A stretch of 64,000 bases of DNA from Amorphochlora amoebiformis (taxonomy: Eukaryota > Cercozoa > Chlorarachniophyceae), in the NCBI GenBank assembly GCA_054601695.1, contig BAAHQB010000028.1, positions 744,001 through 808,000 of the forward strand, read 5' to 3'. Of this stretch, positions 14,156 through 26,494 are shown piece by piece. The notes under the pieces were generated by a model, which saw only the letters and a list, made by a program, of their open reading frames with translations, had not been told where the DNA came from and made no database searches. A program made the position numbers and the translations under genes. Each line of letters starts with the position of its first letter. The stretch's first letter is position 1.

Positions 14156-14867
14156 ATATATATATATATATGTAATAATTATAAACTAGATCGTTTACGA
14201 ATATATTGTAACATTATTCACGGTTTGTGTGTCGTGCATACATGTATATGAATATATAGTTACATATTCAACGAATATGAAGATAAATCTACACAATGAT
14301 ATCCCAGGAAAGAAATACAACTTGATATATATATATTGACCATGATACAGATATATGGATATATAAATATATACATGTATATGTGTGAGTATATGTATAT
14401 TCTATAATGTATATAAAAAAATAAATACACATATATATATATATATATATATATGTATATTTACATCTATATATACACATATATATTTGTTGTGTGTAGA
14501 TGAGATATATACACAATGATTTCATAATAATAAAAATATACCTAGGGACATATGTGTATCTCCACATGTAAAATATGTACACTAGCACGACGGATACAAT
14601 TATTCTGTAAGCTATCTAAACTACACACTAGACATAGTACATGTGTACGTACATATACATATATGTATATTATATATACATGTATATAGTACAATTTATA
14701 TAAATGTACATGCATGTACATAAATATCAATGTGTGTGTGATTGTACACAAATACTAGAAATATAACCCAGATTGTCGCGATGGGGTCAGGGTCTGAAGA
14801 TTCATCGTTCGTACACCCTGCGGTGGTGAACAAAGGGATTGTATATCTGAATTCAATCGACTACTAA
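5633..14867 (+). CDS. Two-domain GNAT-family N-acetyltransferase
   Basis: Fifteen exons: 5633-5692, 7039-7117, 7533-7564, 7620-7626, 7806-7844, 8211-8235, 8943-9050, 9191-9332, 9961-10014, 10625-10669, 10955-10981, 12258-12335, 12687-12783, 14016-14101, 14772-14867 (TAA). The sum is 975 nt (324 aa) and phase closes throughout. GNATs transfer an acetyl group from acetyl-CoA to an amine; the substrate is unknown. Domain 1 shows the core: IGPIAVATV (beta 4), then [10 protein letters not shown] (motif A, the CoA pyrophosphate loop Q/R-x-x-G-x-G/A), RIRLCAN, and N-P-x-S-x-S-L-Y-x-K-L-G-F (motif B). The second half ([26 protein letters not shown]-terminal VYLNSIDY) follows the arrangement of bacterial and fungal tandem-GNAT proteins ending in LPSILY. 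The 7-nt fourth exon and the GC donor after exon 7 are forced by phase. The end of exon 8 (9332 or 9245) and of exon 12 are least certain. Confidence 0.82.
7620..7626 (+). other. 7-nt microexon of the GNAT gene
   Basis: The acceptor gcctttcag precedes 7620 and GTAACC follows 7626. Including it keeps the frame between exons 7533-7564 and 7806-7844 and supplies Glu-Asp. Without it the reading frame of the GNAT core downstream is lost. Confidence 0.6.
9051..9190 (+). other. GC-AG intron with CCCTAA-rich 3' end
   Basis: The GNAT exon ending at 9050 reads NLSNPI and is followed by ..AAG|GCACGA. The downstream exon starts at 9191 after a CCTCCTAG acceptor. The join makes Asn-Pro-Ile-Ser-Phe-Ser-Leu-Tyr, the usual GNAT motif B spacing. 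No GT donor in the required phase exists in the exon. The intron body contains ccctaaccctaacctaa shortly before the acceptor. Confidence 0.7.
10530..10612 (+). repeat. About 28-bp tandem repeat, 3 copies
   Basis: Three near-identical units of ccccaaagttataaattcacccaaagt lie in the intron before GNAT exon 10. They differ by single-base length changes in the C and A runs. Confidence 0.85.
11094..11960 (+). repeat. CT-rich microsatellite block with internal duplication
   Basis: About 870 nt of almost pure (CT)n/(CTTT)n on the sense strand of the GNAT intron 10982-12257. The end holds a tandem duplication: about 11573-11725 and 11783-11920 share the word gtcctatcattcctttctc..cttcctcgttccttctcatctgttgtc. 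Open frames across the block encode Ser/Leu or Arg/Glu runs and are not genes. A second, shorter CT-rich stretch follows at 13560-13910 in a later intron of the same gene. Confidence 0.9.
12592..12630 (+). pseudogene. Degenerate upstream copy of the start of GNAT exon 13
   Basis: The stretch reads tatgacaattttatctataccaacccggaggcctga. It resembles the start of exon 13 (gataattatacctctaccaatgctgaggcctta) 95 nt downstream: [11 protein letters not shown] then stop, against [10 protein letters not shown]. It lacks an acceptor and has an in-frame stop, so it looks like a decayed exon duplication. Confidence 0.5.
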
Positions 14868-15447
14868 AATTCAAAGTCTAGGCCGCAGTTTCTGGAGTAT
14901 GCTTGATCTATACTACACACAAACTAGACAAATGCATCTAGTGATTGTCCAGTTTCAGTGTAAGAATCGTATTAACATTTACAGATACTTACCATTTACG
15001 TATACCAGCGACCAGTTTCCTTTTTGATCTAGTAGATATAAATCCTAGAATCTCATATATACTTTACATAGATTGCAACGTAGTGATCTGTCTAAATATC
15101 TAGACCGGTCGTAACCCTATGTAACTCTAGTAACCTAACTCTAGTAACTAGGTAATCTAGGTAATTACTGCAACTAGTGCAATCTAGACAATGAGTCTGC
15201 ATGACGCTAGTGACGCTAGAGAGACTCTAGTCTAGTCCAGTAAATTTAGTGATTTATACTAAACATCTAGCATCTATAGCTATAGAGCATGTGGACATCA
15301 CTAGATCATGATGATGTTTTTAGGTCATATGACTAGTATGGTAATCTAGTTACTGACTACTAGGACTAGCTAAGGCATTCAGTCACCGGATCACGATCTA
15401 CTAGATCTAGACGATAAACAAAGCAATGATACAAACTGGTGTTCGAA
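14868..15447. other. Convergent intergenic gap, strongly CTAG-enriched
   Basis: The gap lies between the GNAT stop (14867) and the kinase stop (15450-15448). It is unique sequence with no microsatellite and no credible exon. I count about 24 CTAG tetramers in roughly 540 bp, many in the forms tctagt, ctctag and gctag. It must contain both transcription ends. Confidence 0.75.
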
Positions 15448-16498
15448 TCACTTTTTTGATTTCGTTTCCTTCTTATCCAAGGTAGACACATTTGGCCCAC
15501 CCTTAAACCCCTTTGCAAGAGATGCAGCAATCCATGGATGCTTCTGTGTATGATGTGAGTGTTAATGTATGTACGTAGTACAGTTTTAATTGTTACACAC
15601 ATGGATATTCATGTATATTATATATCTGTATGTATATATAAATATATACATATATATATTCATGTATATATGTATGAATATACATACATATATATGTGTA
15701 TATGTACACACACACATATATATATATATATGTATATATATTATATAATGTATAAAAATATATTACAAGCCTTCATGTATAATATAATATACTTACATGT
15801 ATGTATATGTACTTACTGATGTATGTGCAATACACATTATATGAATATATCATACATACACACATACACATACGTACATATATTTACATAATATACGTAC
15901 ATGAATACATGACATAGACGATATACCAGCAGCTCACATGCATAGGGTCTCTTCTCCTCATCCTTTTCCAGAATTTTTTCCAGAAGATCTAGAATGGTTT
16001 TAAGCTTAAGATTAGGGTTAGGGTTGTCTCCACATTTAAAGCTTAGACTAGGGTAGGGTTGCTTGGAGAGTTGTTAGGAGAGATGTTAGGAGAGTTGTTA
16101 GGAGAGTTGTTTGGGAGTTTAGCTCTCGATTAGCGTGCGGGGATAGGGATAGGATTTATGTAACCCTGAAGGTCGCCAGAGGGCTTCTTCGGGTAAACAA
16201 TGCTAATAGTATATATATATATATATACATAAATAATTATATACAATCAGATTTAATGAAAATATATATATGTCTAAATAAAAATTATAAAACATCTATT
16301 CACAAACGTTCATGTACTTAATAAATACCCAAAATTGTATGTGCACCATATGTACGTAATAACTCTTTATATTTACAATAATATATTTCCATATATTAGA
16401 TATATAGATATGTACACATACATATATATATATATATATGCATATATGAATATAGATATATATATATATATATATATATATAATACATGTATAATATG

Positions 16499-16559
<61 letters not shown>

Positions 16560-17168
16560 ATACATATAATATACATATAAACGTAGGAATAATCCGTATA
16601 TTACATATGTATATTTTTATATATTATACATATATTTATGTATAAATTTATGAACATATATTGATATTCCTACGGGTTCTCTAAGATTAGCGTGAAGAGT
16701 TGAGCGTGTATGTTGTGGTAGTATGGAACCTAACATAAAATAACTTAGAATTAGTTTTTACCATAACTAGTTTTTACCTCATTTTTACCGCCAAATGACT
16801 TATGTTTACTTCTTAACTATCGTGAACTAACTTACACTCAAATGTTTAAATATATTTACCCTGTTATATCTCCTGTGTGTCTCCGTTATATATAATATGT
16901 TAATATATGCATACATATACACATACATATATATATATATATATAAAAATATATATATATATATAGGTATGTATATAGTTGCATTTCTCCAAGTACATAT
17001 TCGTATTAAAAGTTACAGTTGTATTGATCTCCTACTCGCTCTTCCTCTTTTGTTCTCTCTTTTACTCTTATCTATTTCTTTTTTCTTCTCTTTTTTGGTT
17101 CCGAGACAAGAGGAGAAAACGATGTTTTTATGACATAAATTTATGTTTATATGTTGTATTAATGTATG

Positions 17169-17212
<44 letters not shown>

Positions 17213-17485
17213 TCTATTATAGTAAAGCTACCAGGAAAGGTCGAGACTTGAGGTTAATCTTGACATGTGACATAAAAAAATACACATATATTTATATATA
17301 TATATACATATATATAATATATATATATGGATTTACTGTAGAGAAAAGTATAGCGAAGAGGGTGATCCCCGCTGACCATACGTCTGCTTTGAAGGCGTTA
17401 AAGCTGTGTATATGTGTGTATGTATATATATACATACATACACATGCACATGCATGTGTATATATGTATACATTATATGTATATT

Positions 17486-17518
<33 letters not shown>

Positions 17519-18908
17519 GTGTGTGTATATGTAGACATACTATCTTACCTAAGCATATGCAAGTACATGTGCATGTATGTGTACTAGTGTACGTGTATCT
17601 TGGTATGTGAATATAATATGATGTTTGTCTGAATACATGTATGTATTTACGAAGATTTTCAATATGGATACGGTGTGTTTAATATGTCATGTATATACAT
17701 ATATATATATATATGTTTATTTACATATTGTACATAATAACATTCACAAATATTTATACACGTACGTATATATGTTATATATATATATATTATGTACGTA
17801 TATATTATATATGTACATATATAAGTATATATATATATATATACTATATATATATACACATATATATACACATATATATATATATATATATAACACACCC
17901 AGATACAATACATACATAAATCCGTACAAACACATATTTTCCTTACACAAGTGCACTTTCCAAATACATACACCGACATGCATTCTTTCAATCATATGCA
18001 CACATACTTTTTTCCTTCGGCTATTTGAGGGCACATGAAAGGATACGTTCCCGCAGTATCAGTCAGAATACCTTTTTCTAAGGGTTAGAAAGCTCTATAT
18101 ATACACATATACGTTTCCGAATGTAAAGCTCTTTACATTTATATACGTAAGAATATATCTACATATACATAAACATGTAAATATATATTTATATATACTT
18201 ATATATATATATATATATATTATATATATGTATACACATTGGAATACATGTGTACATTTATATTCACAGTGTACGTACATTTATACGCACATCCATACAT
18301 AAATGAATTTATTATGTACATACATGTATGTCTATACGTAAATAGTTATATTTATAAGATATATATATATATACATATACTATATGCTATATATTTATAT
18401 ATATGCTACCTTCTTCGGGGATCTGTTTCGAAACGCCAAAATCCGCTATTTTAACTGTCCAGTCCGATGTAACTTATGGATATATATATACATATATATA
18501 TATATATTTATATACATTAATATATATATATCATAAATATATATATATACATACACACATATGTATATATTTTAAAGCGCTCTCCAAGTTTCCGTCTTAT
18601 GGTATTTGGGTTTGGTAGGGGACAGAGCTGCGGTATACATCTATGTATTTCTTTATAAACACAATACATTTTGTACGTGTACTATACATAGTATACATAA
18701 TACGTAGGTATGTTTAATATATATATATATATATATATAAATATATCTATATATACACGTGTTTATCCGAGGACCATTGACTCTAATATTAGGGTTAGGT
18801 TAGGGTTAGGGTTATTGTTTTTGGAGTTACTTAGGAGGTTGTCTGGCTTAATGTCCCTGTGGGCTACATTGGATGATTGCACTGATAGGATATAAACATA
18901 TATGTGTT

Positions 18909-18962
<54 letters not shown>

Positions 18963-18987
18963 CATATCTTATGTGGATATATGTATG

Positions 18988-19029
<42 letters not shown>

Positions 19030-19158
19030 TATATGTACAAATTCCGAAACATAGTTGTGTATTATGATATCTTCAAACCTTTCAGGTGGGAATTCATGTG
19101 TGTATTATATGTGTATGGTATATATATATATATGTACATATGTATATGCATATGTATC

Positions 19159-19200
<42 letters not shown>

Positions 19201-19262
19201 TGTGTATTAAGATAAAACACCACTGTAATAGTAAAATATTCTATGTAGATTTATGTGTACAA

Positions 19263-19308
<46 letters not shown>

Positions 19309-19731
19309 CTATACATGTGTGTGTAGTATATATATATATATAAATATATATATATATATTTATATTTACAAAAATATATTTCCATACATACATATGCATA
19401 CATTTACATTCTCCTCCTTCCTCTCACACTCATGTCTGTAATATATGTATCGCATTTTTAAACGTGTATATAAATATTCACATATTTTAACATTTAAGAA
19501 TCTTAGAATACTTACAATAATTTAGCCCGTTAAGGAGTCCCTTGAGAACATGTGCTACAGCCCCCTCCTGAGGGTTGGAGCTAGGCTTAGCTTAGGCTCA
19601 GGGTTCTTAAGGTTGGGTTGAACTTAGGATCAGACTATCGAGCATGTTTCTTAGTCCGAGGACAATTGACTCTGTGTTGAGCTTACGTAAGGGTTGGGAT
19701 CAGACATATACGGCATGTGTATGTGAAGATA

Positions 19732-19772
<41 letters not shown>

Positions 19773-20966
19773 GTCTATATATATATATGTATATATGTGC
19801 GGGTGTATAAATATATATACATATAAACACACTTGTGCGTGTAAATGTAAACACACTTATATATTTTTAATACGTACATATAATGTTACATGCACATATT
19901 TCGTATGTACCTCTATCCCACCCAAGGCCCCCGGCGCGAACACACTCGATTTGTACCGTAATACTTCAGCTGTACATACATGTATAACATATATATATAT
20001 GTATATGTGGTATATATTTATATATTGTAGGTATTACACTATAGTTTTACATTTTTTATATATATTTGTATATATACTATTACCTTAATATTTACATACA
20101 CAATATACATTTGCACACATATGTATTCGTAATATCACAGAATGTTTATTTCTATATTCATATATACATACATACATATGTATAAATATATATATAAAAA
20201 TATATATATTTTTACATACATATACATATATAACCTAGTTTCCATATTCATAAATACACGTCCGTATGTACCCCTAATCCAAAGTGCAAATACCTCTACC
20301 ACTAAATTTAAACCGAACTCTAACAACCCTTACCCAAACCCTAACCCTAACCCTAGCCCTAACCCTAACCCTAACCCAGCTACCGATCGCTCCTGCACAA
20401 CAGCCCACTAAGTGGCGGAGTCAATGGCTCTACAGAAATTATAGCTACGGGCAACTACACTTGGATAATTGTAACCCTAACCCTAACTCTAACCCTAACC
20501 CCAACCCTAACCCCACCCCTGACCCTAATCCTAACCCTAATCCTTATCTGAACCCTGACCCTGGCTCTAACCCTAGGGCTAGGATACGGCGAAAAATGTA
20601 ATCTGATCCTACCCAGCTAGCCCTCTCCCTAAGACTCACAATCCCAGTCCATAACTTGCTTGCGTGCACAGAAATCCAGTACCAAATACCTGTGGTATGT
20701 GGTAATTCTGGTTAGTGTTGGGGTTTGTTAGGTTTCTTGTAAATGGATGGGTTAAGAAGGGAATTTGTGGGTGTAAGTTGTGGAGGTAGAGAGATTGTAT
20801 TATATGTATGTTTGATGATATTATTGTGTGTATGAAAATATGTGTATGTATACATATATATATATATATATATATATATGTAGAGGTGTATATATATATA
20901 TATTTTGTATGTATGAATATGGTACATACATGCATATATACACACATATATATATATATATATATC

Positions 20967-20998
<32 letters not shown>

Positions 20999-21087
20999 TT
21001 AATAGATCCTTACATACGTATAATTATATACAGGTGTTTTAAGTATATGTATGTATGTACCATGTATATATATATATATATATATAA

Positions 21088-21122
<35 letters not shown>

Positions 21123-21223
21123 TGTTAATTGTTCATTAATAACGTACACACATATACCTGTATGTATGCATATAAACATATACATATACATATATGTATG
21201 TATGTACATATTATATGTATATG

Positions 21224-21269
<46 letters not shown>

Positions 21270-21326
21270 AGTGTATGTGTGTATGTATGTACCATGTGTA
21301 CGTGTGTATGTATGTATGTGCCATAT

Positions 21327-21359
<33 letters not shown>

Positions 21360-21403
21360 GGGTCCAGTATGACTGTTTACTTACACACATGCAAATATAT
21401 ACA

Positions 21404-21472
<69 letters not shown>

Positions 21473-21514
21473 ACATGCGTATGTGTTTGTATGTATATGA
21501 TAACAAATATGTCA

Positions 21515-21550
<36 letters not shown>

Positions 21551-22831
21551 TACATATATATATATGTACATGCATTGTTGATAATGTATGTAGGTGTATA
21601 TATATATACATTGCATATATATATATATATATACATATATATATTTATATATATGCATATATATATATATATATACAATGGATCCATACATACGTATATT
21701 ACGAACAATGCATCGTCGTTTCTGTCGTCCATAACCGAATGCAGCCTAATACACGAAACTTAACCCAAATCTAACGCAAATCATGAAGCCTACCACCACC
21801 TCTTTCCTAACCCTAATCCTAACCCTAACCCTAACCCTAGCTCGAACCCTAACCACACCTACCACTCACCTCTCTCCCCACCCAGACCCTTACCCTGAGC
21901 TTAACCCTAATGCTGAGTCAATGGTCCTCGGACTAAAACATGCTGAATAATCTGATACTAACCCTAGTTCAAACCTAACCCTAGCCCTAACCGTACCCTA
22001 TCGGTAACCCTAACCCTCATCCTCATCATGATAGCTAGCACCAACCTCTTTTCAACCCTAACCCCAACCTTAACCCTAACCTTACCCTAACCCTAACCCT
22101 TACCCCAACCCCGAATGATATCTACCACCCCCTCTTCCCTTAACTCTTAACTTTAGCTCTAACCCAACCCTAACTCCAACCCTAATGCTCATCCTACCGC
22201 ATCTTCCTAACCCTAACCCTGACCGTACCCCTAACCCTAACCCTAACCCTAACCCTAACCGAGTCAATGGTCCTCGAATTAAGACATGCTGAATAATCTG
22301 ATCCGAACCGTAACCCTAACCCTAACCCTAACCCTAACCCCGACCCCAACCCTGATGACTACTATCCCGTTTCCCCTAACTTAACGCTAATCCTAACCCT
22401 ACCTCAGCTCAACCCTGGCGCTCGTCATGTCACCTACCACAAACTTCTGTTTCCAAACTGTAAGTCTAACCCTAAGCGACTCTGACCCTAGCTCAAAGCA
22501 TAACCTTACTGTAACTTCAACCCTGACGTGTCACCACAGCCCGACCCTAAGCTAAGTTCAAGCCTAGCTCTAAGCCTTATTCTGGGCCCGGCTGACCTGA
22601 CGATGTTTTCGTGCTTGAGTTGTTCTAGAATCTTAACTCCGGCCATTACTATTGTATATATATATGTATATGTGTATATGTAAATATATGCATGCGTTTA
22701 TTTTTAAGGACCATCTATATAAATATATGTATGTGTAATATTTTAAAATTATATTATATTTATCTATGTATATACATACGTACATACATAAACATGTATA
22801 TATATATATATATATTTGTAATGTAAATTTA

Positions 22832-22866
<35 letters not shown>

Positions 22867-23088
22867 TACGTTCATTTTCAAAAACCATCTAAATACACAC
22901 ATATATACATATAAATATAATATTTTTAAATTATATTATATTTATCCATGCATATACATACATACATATGTAAACATGTGTATATGCATATATATATATA
23001 TAACGTAAATATATTTATATATATATATATATCTATAACGCTGGCCTTTACTATTTACACACACACACACACATATATATATATATGC

Positions 23089-23156
<68 letters not shown>

Positions 23157-23296
23157 GTGTGTACGGATGTACATAAAAAAACCATCCATATATATATATA
23201 TATATACACATATGTAGAGAGAGAGAGAATTATATATTTATATGTATATATATGTAACCTGTTTAAATTATATTACATTTATATGTTCACATGCAT

Positions 23297-23339
<43 letters not shown>

Positions 23340-23350
23340 TATATATATTG

Positions 23351-23402
<52 letters not shown>

Positions 23403-23812
23403 GCTCCAATATCATTCCGCCCCATCTTCTCCTCCCTCCCCTCTCTCTACACATATACAAAGATAAATGTATACATATATACATTTGCAATTCATCTATG
23501 TGAATATATATACATACACATCCCTCCCGAACACGTGTACATACACACCCCTCCCTTTCCATGTTTGGCCTTCAGTGACCTCACCTTTATCCAACATCGT
23601 CACCATCACCATCTTTCCCCCACGACGGCTGAATTCACGCTTGCCTGAGGTTCATATCGGGCTACAGTGAGGGCTAGGGTTACGGCATGGGTTTGGGTTG
23701 GTTCAGAGAGTTTGGGCTGGGTTTCTTGCTGCTAGAATGATGTATATAGAAATGTTTGTAAAATATGTGTGTGTATATATATATATATATGTATATAATA
23801 TTTAGATATATG

Positions 23813-23852
<40 letters not shown>

Positions 23853-23906
23853 TATATATACATATATATATATATACGTACATATGTAAATACATATGTA
23901 TATGTA

Positions 23907-23948
<42 letters not shown>

Positions 23949-24031
23949 ATGTGATTCTTGAGGGCTCACGTTTAAGCCAGCTCTTGCGCATCTTCTTGAT
24001 TGCCTGGTACATATATTATAAATATATATAA

Positions 24032-24073
<42 letters not shown>

Positions 24074-24494
24074 GTGTGTGTGTGGGGTGTGTGTGCGTAT
24101 ACATCTAGGGACACATATGCATTTCAAATCACATATAGAAAACATACAACTCGAAAACAAGAAAATAAATATACTTACATGTATATATATTTATATATGT
24201 TATTTGTACGTATCGTATTCTCTCTACATGTATAGCATATGACTACGGACATATTCTTTGCCCGTCGGGATGAATTTCGCCTTTTTCACTGTCGCAAATC
24301 CACCCTGCATACATGTATCTAAATGTTGAAAGTCTGAATGTATGTATGCATCATGTATGTTTTATATGTATGTACATTGGAGAAAATGTATAATTTTATA
24401 TGCTTATACATGTATTGGAATAAATTTTACGTGCACATATTATTCATATACACACATATATATATATACTATATGTATGTAGATATCTAAAATT

Positions 24495-24530
<36 letters not shown>

Positions 24531-24535
24531 TGTCG

Positions 24536-24566
<31 letters not shown>

Positions 24567-25146
24567 ATATCTTATGTACATATATGTGTATGTATACATT
24601 TTGTATGTGTGTTATGTAAGTGCGTGAACATATATATTTATATATATATCATATAAAATATATGTATATATGTGTATGTATGTATATGTATATGTGTATA
24701 TTTTTATTTAACACTACTTGCACATAGGAAAAGTATAACAATATATTGTAAGAGTACACATACCATGTACACATTACACATAGAATCACCTGCCCCAACG
24801 TTCCCGAAATCTCAAACCCATTCACAAGCCTTTTACCTAACCGTGAAAGTCAGCAAAATCACCCAAAAATTCTCGGAAAAATTGTTCCCCAGATCTTCCC
24901 GCATTCGACATACCGCTCAAAGCCGGCCCTGATTATGTTCGACTCGCCTTCTCGGAAGGCACGAAAGTAGTATGCAACGGTTTGGAAGGATTCAAGTACA
25001 TATCTCGTTATATCGTGAGTGGTCTACGTACCCTGAAAGCTCCCTTTGACGATTTTGGCGCAGTTTTCTTCTATCTTAAGGTTCTTGATGTCATCGGGAG
25101 TGAGTTCCTCGTCGCTATCGCTGTCGTAATCGTCGGAAGACAGCAT
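15448..25146 (-). CDS. CaMKK-like serine/threonine protein kinase
   Basis: Minus-strand exons: 25146-25032 (ATG, acidic N-terminus), 24304-24251, 24003-23970, 23644-23585, 22648-22597, 21745-21703, 20689-20656, 20454-20434, 19969-19911, 19567-19516, 19435-19408, 19070-19039, 18863-18831, 18454-18410, 18077-18008, 17403-17337, 17258-17232, 16186-16165, 15988-15927, 15543-15448 (TGA). From the glycine loop on this is 297 codons in closed phase. Motifs in order: GGFATVKKA (glycine loop), AIKK (beta 3 lysine), a basic Arg/Gly insert, [11 protein letters not shown] (alpha C end), [51 protein letters not shown]. The basic insert after beta 3, IKIADFGVS and the C-terminal HPW resemble CaMKK and other AMPK/SnRK1 upstream kinases. 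The usual alpha C glutamate position is not Glu in this model, and APE is replaced by CPQ. The exon 1/2 join is out of phase, and part of the G-helix region may be missing between 17232 and 16186. Confidence 0.8.
16060..16120 (-). repeat. Short tandem repeat, sense AACTCTCCTAAC
   Basis: About four copies of a 14-nt unit (plus strand ggagagttgttag). On the kinase sense strand each is pyrimidine-rich and ends in CTAAC. It lies in the intron before the exon at 15988, with CCCTAA repeats between it and the acceptor. Confidence 0.75.
20323..20580. repeat. Telomere-like CCCTAA blocks
   Basis: Two runs of (CCCTAA)n with variants (CCCCAA, CCCTAG, CCCTGA), at about 20323-20378 and 20470-20577. They flank the short kinase exon 20454-20434. 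On the kinase sense strand they read TTAGGG. Confidence 0.85.
21795..22560. repeat. Large degenerate telomere-like block
   Basis: About 770 nt of CCCTAA units interrupted by diverged units and short unique spacers, in the kinase intron between 22597 and 21745. The best stretches are at 21805-21842, 22228-22260 and 22312-22345. Two copies of a 42-nt unique word (from about 21914 and 22261) lie inside. Confidence 0.9.
21914..21956. repeat. Dispersed 42-nt word next to telomere-like repeats
   Basis: The word gagtcaatggtcctcg..acatgctgaataatctgat occurs at 21915-21956 and again at 22261-22302. The reverse complement occurs at 19628-19672 and, shortened, at 18766-18783. Every copy is within about 120 bp of TTAGGG/CCCTAA-type sequence. 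Confidence 0.8.
22640..23310. repeat. Three diverged tandem copies of an AT-rich unit
   Basis: Each copy runs through aaaa(a/g)(a)ccatc, then an (AT) tract, then a(a)attatatta(t/c)atttat, then catac..cata. Copies start near 22670, 22860 and 23155. They lie in the kinase intron between 23585 and 22648. Confidence 0.55.
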
Positions 25147-25295
25147 CACTGGCAGTCAAGCGAGACGTGTGGATAGGATGTATCCGGATTCCCAGCGATC
25201 CCGGGGAATACCGGGTAGTCGAACTATTTAACCCGCCAAATTAACCGCAGTGAATACTCCCGGAATCCCGGCTACTGTCATATTTGGGTTCCGGA
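25147..25295. promoter_or_regulatory. 149-bp bidirectional promoter interval
   Basis: The interval lies between the kinase ATG (minus, 25146) and the gene F ATG (plus, 25296). It is unique, of mixed composition and has no AT microsatellite, unlike nearly all other non-coding sequence here. I see no clear TATA box. The sequence contains ccggattcc, tcccggggaataccggg and cggaatcccgg words, i.e. repeated CCGG/GGAATNCCGG-type palindromes. Confidence 0.55.
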
Positions 25296-25719
25296 ATGGG
25301 CGATAGCGGCTCGCTCCCCAAAGCCCTTCTGGCCACGAACCAGCTTCATCGCTTGTTCGTTACAGTTGATTCTGAGGCCGACATGGTATTGAAATATGTC
25401 TTTTACACTTTGCGTGAAGAATAGAGCCATAAAAAATCCTTTAAACAGAAAGAATCCGGATGCTAAAAATATAGTCATCGCCGTTTGGTTCAAAAGTGTC
25501 TCTTCTTTCCTGTTTTACATTGATATGTATTTGGAGTAGTTTCTACAGCTATGCGGTATGCGGCAGTTGAATATCTCTCCTTCGTTATCACGGGAAGGCC
25601 TTATCGAGAGCGTGCCGGAATTACGGGTGGATGACGTGCTTGAAGAGCCTAGGTTTTGTTTCTTTATACATATGTATATATATATATATATCTGTATGTA
25701 TACATATACACATATACAT

Positions 25720-25771
<52 letters not shown>

Positions 25772-25854
25772 ATATCATATACACACAAATGTAATATCTA
25801 TTACAAGCACACACAAAAATACACACCATACGTATGTATACACATTTTCTTATT

Positions 25855-25891
<37 letters not shown>

Positions 25892-26005
25892 TATATAAAT
25901 GTGTATGTAAATATATATATATTTATATATATATATATATATTTATATATATCTATATAAAACAAACATATGTAATATAGTATACGAAAAATTCTACATA
26001 CATAA

Positions 26006-26036
<31 letters not shown>

Positions 26037-26286
26037 AGATCGTAACACGTACTAATCCAATAATCTCGAGTTGATTATTCCAGCGCTCAATACCTAACTC
26101 ATAAACACAATCTTGCTCACATATATATATATAAATACCTAACTCATAAACACAATCTTGCTCCTCTCTCCTCCCCTCCATTCTTATGGATCATATCTTA
26201 TGTCTAATATTACATATATAATATATTTATATATAATATATATAATCATATATATATATATATATAGATATACAGATGTACATATG

Positions 26287-26339
<53 letters not shown>

Positions 26340-26457
26340 TATTATGACGTAATATATATTTTTAGATGCACATAGTTTCAAATGAAGATTAAGTATATAT
26401 TATAAATGTATATATATATATGTATATGTATGTATATATATATATGTATAACATGTG

Positions 26458-26494
<37 letters not shown>

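Noticed and set aside
20410-20480. Longer minus-strand exon with [10 protein letters not shown], first taken as kinase beta 3
   Set aside because: It ends in the wrong phase for the next exon, and true glycine-loop and AIKK exons lie upstream. The 21-nt version fits.
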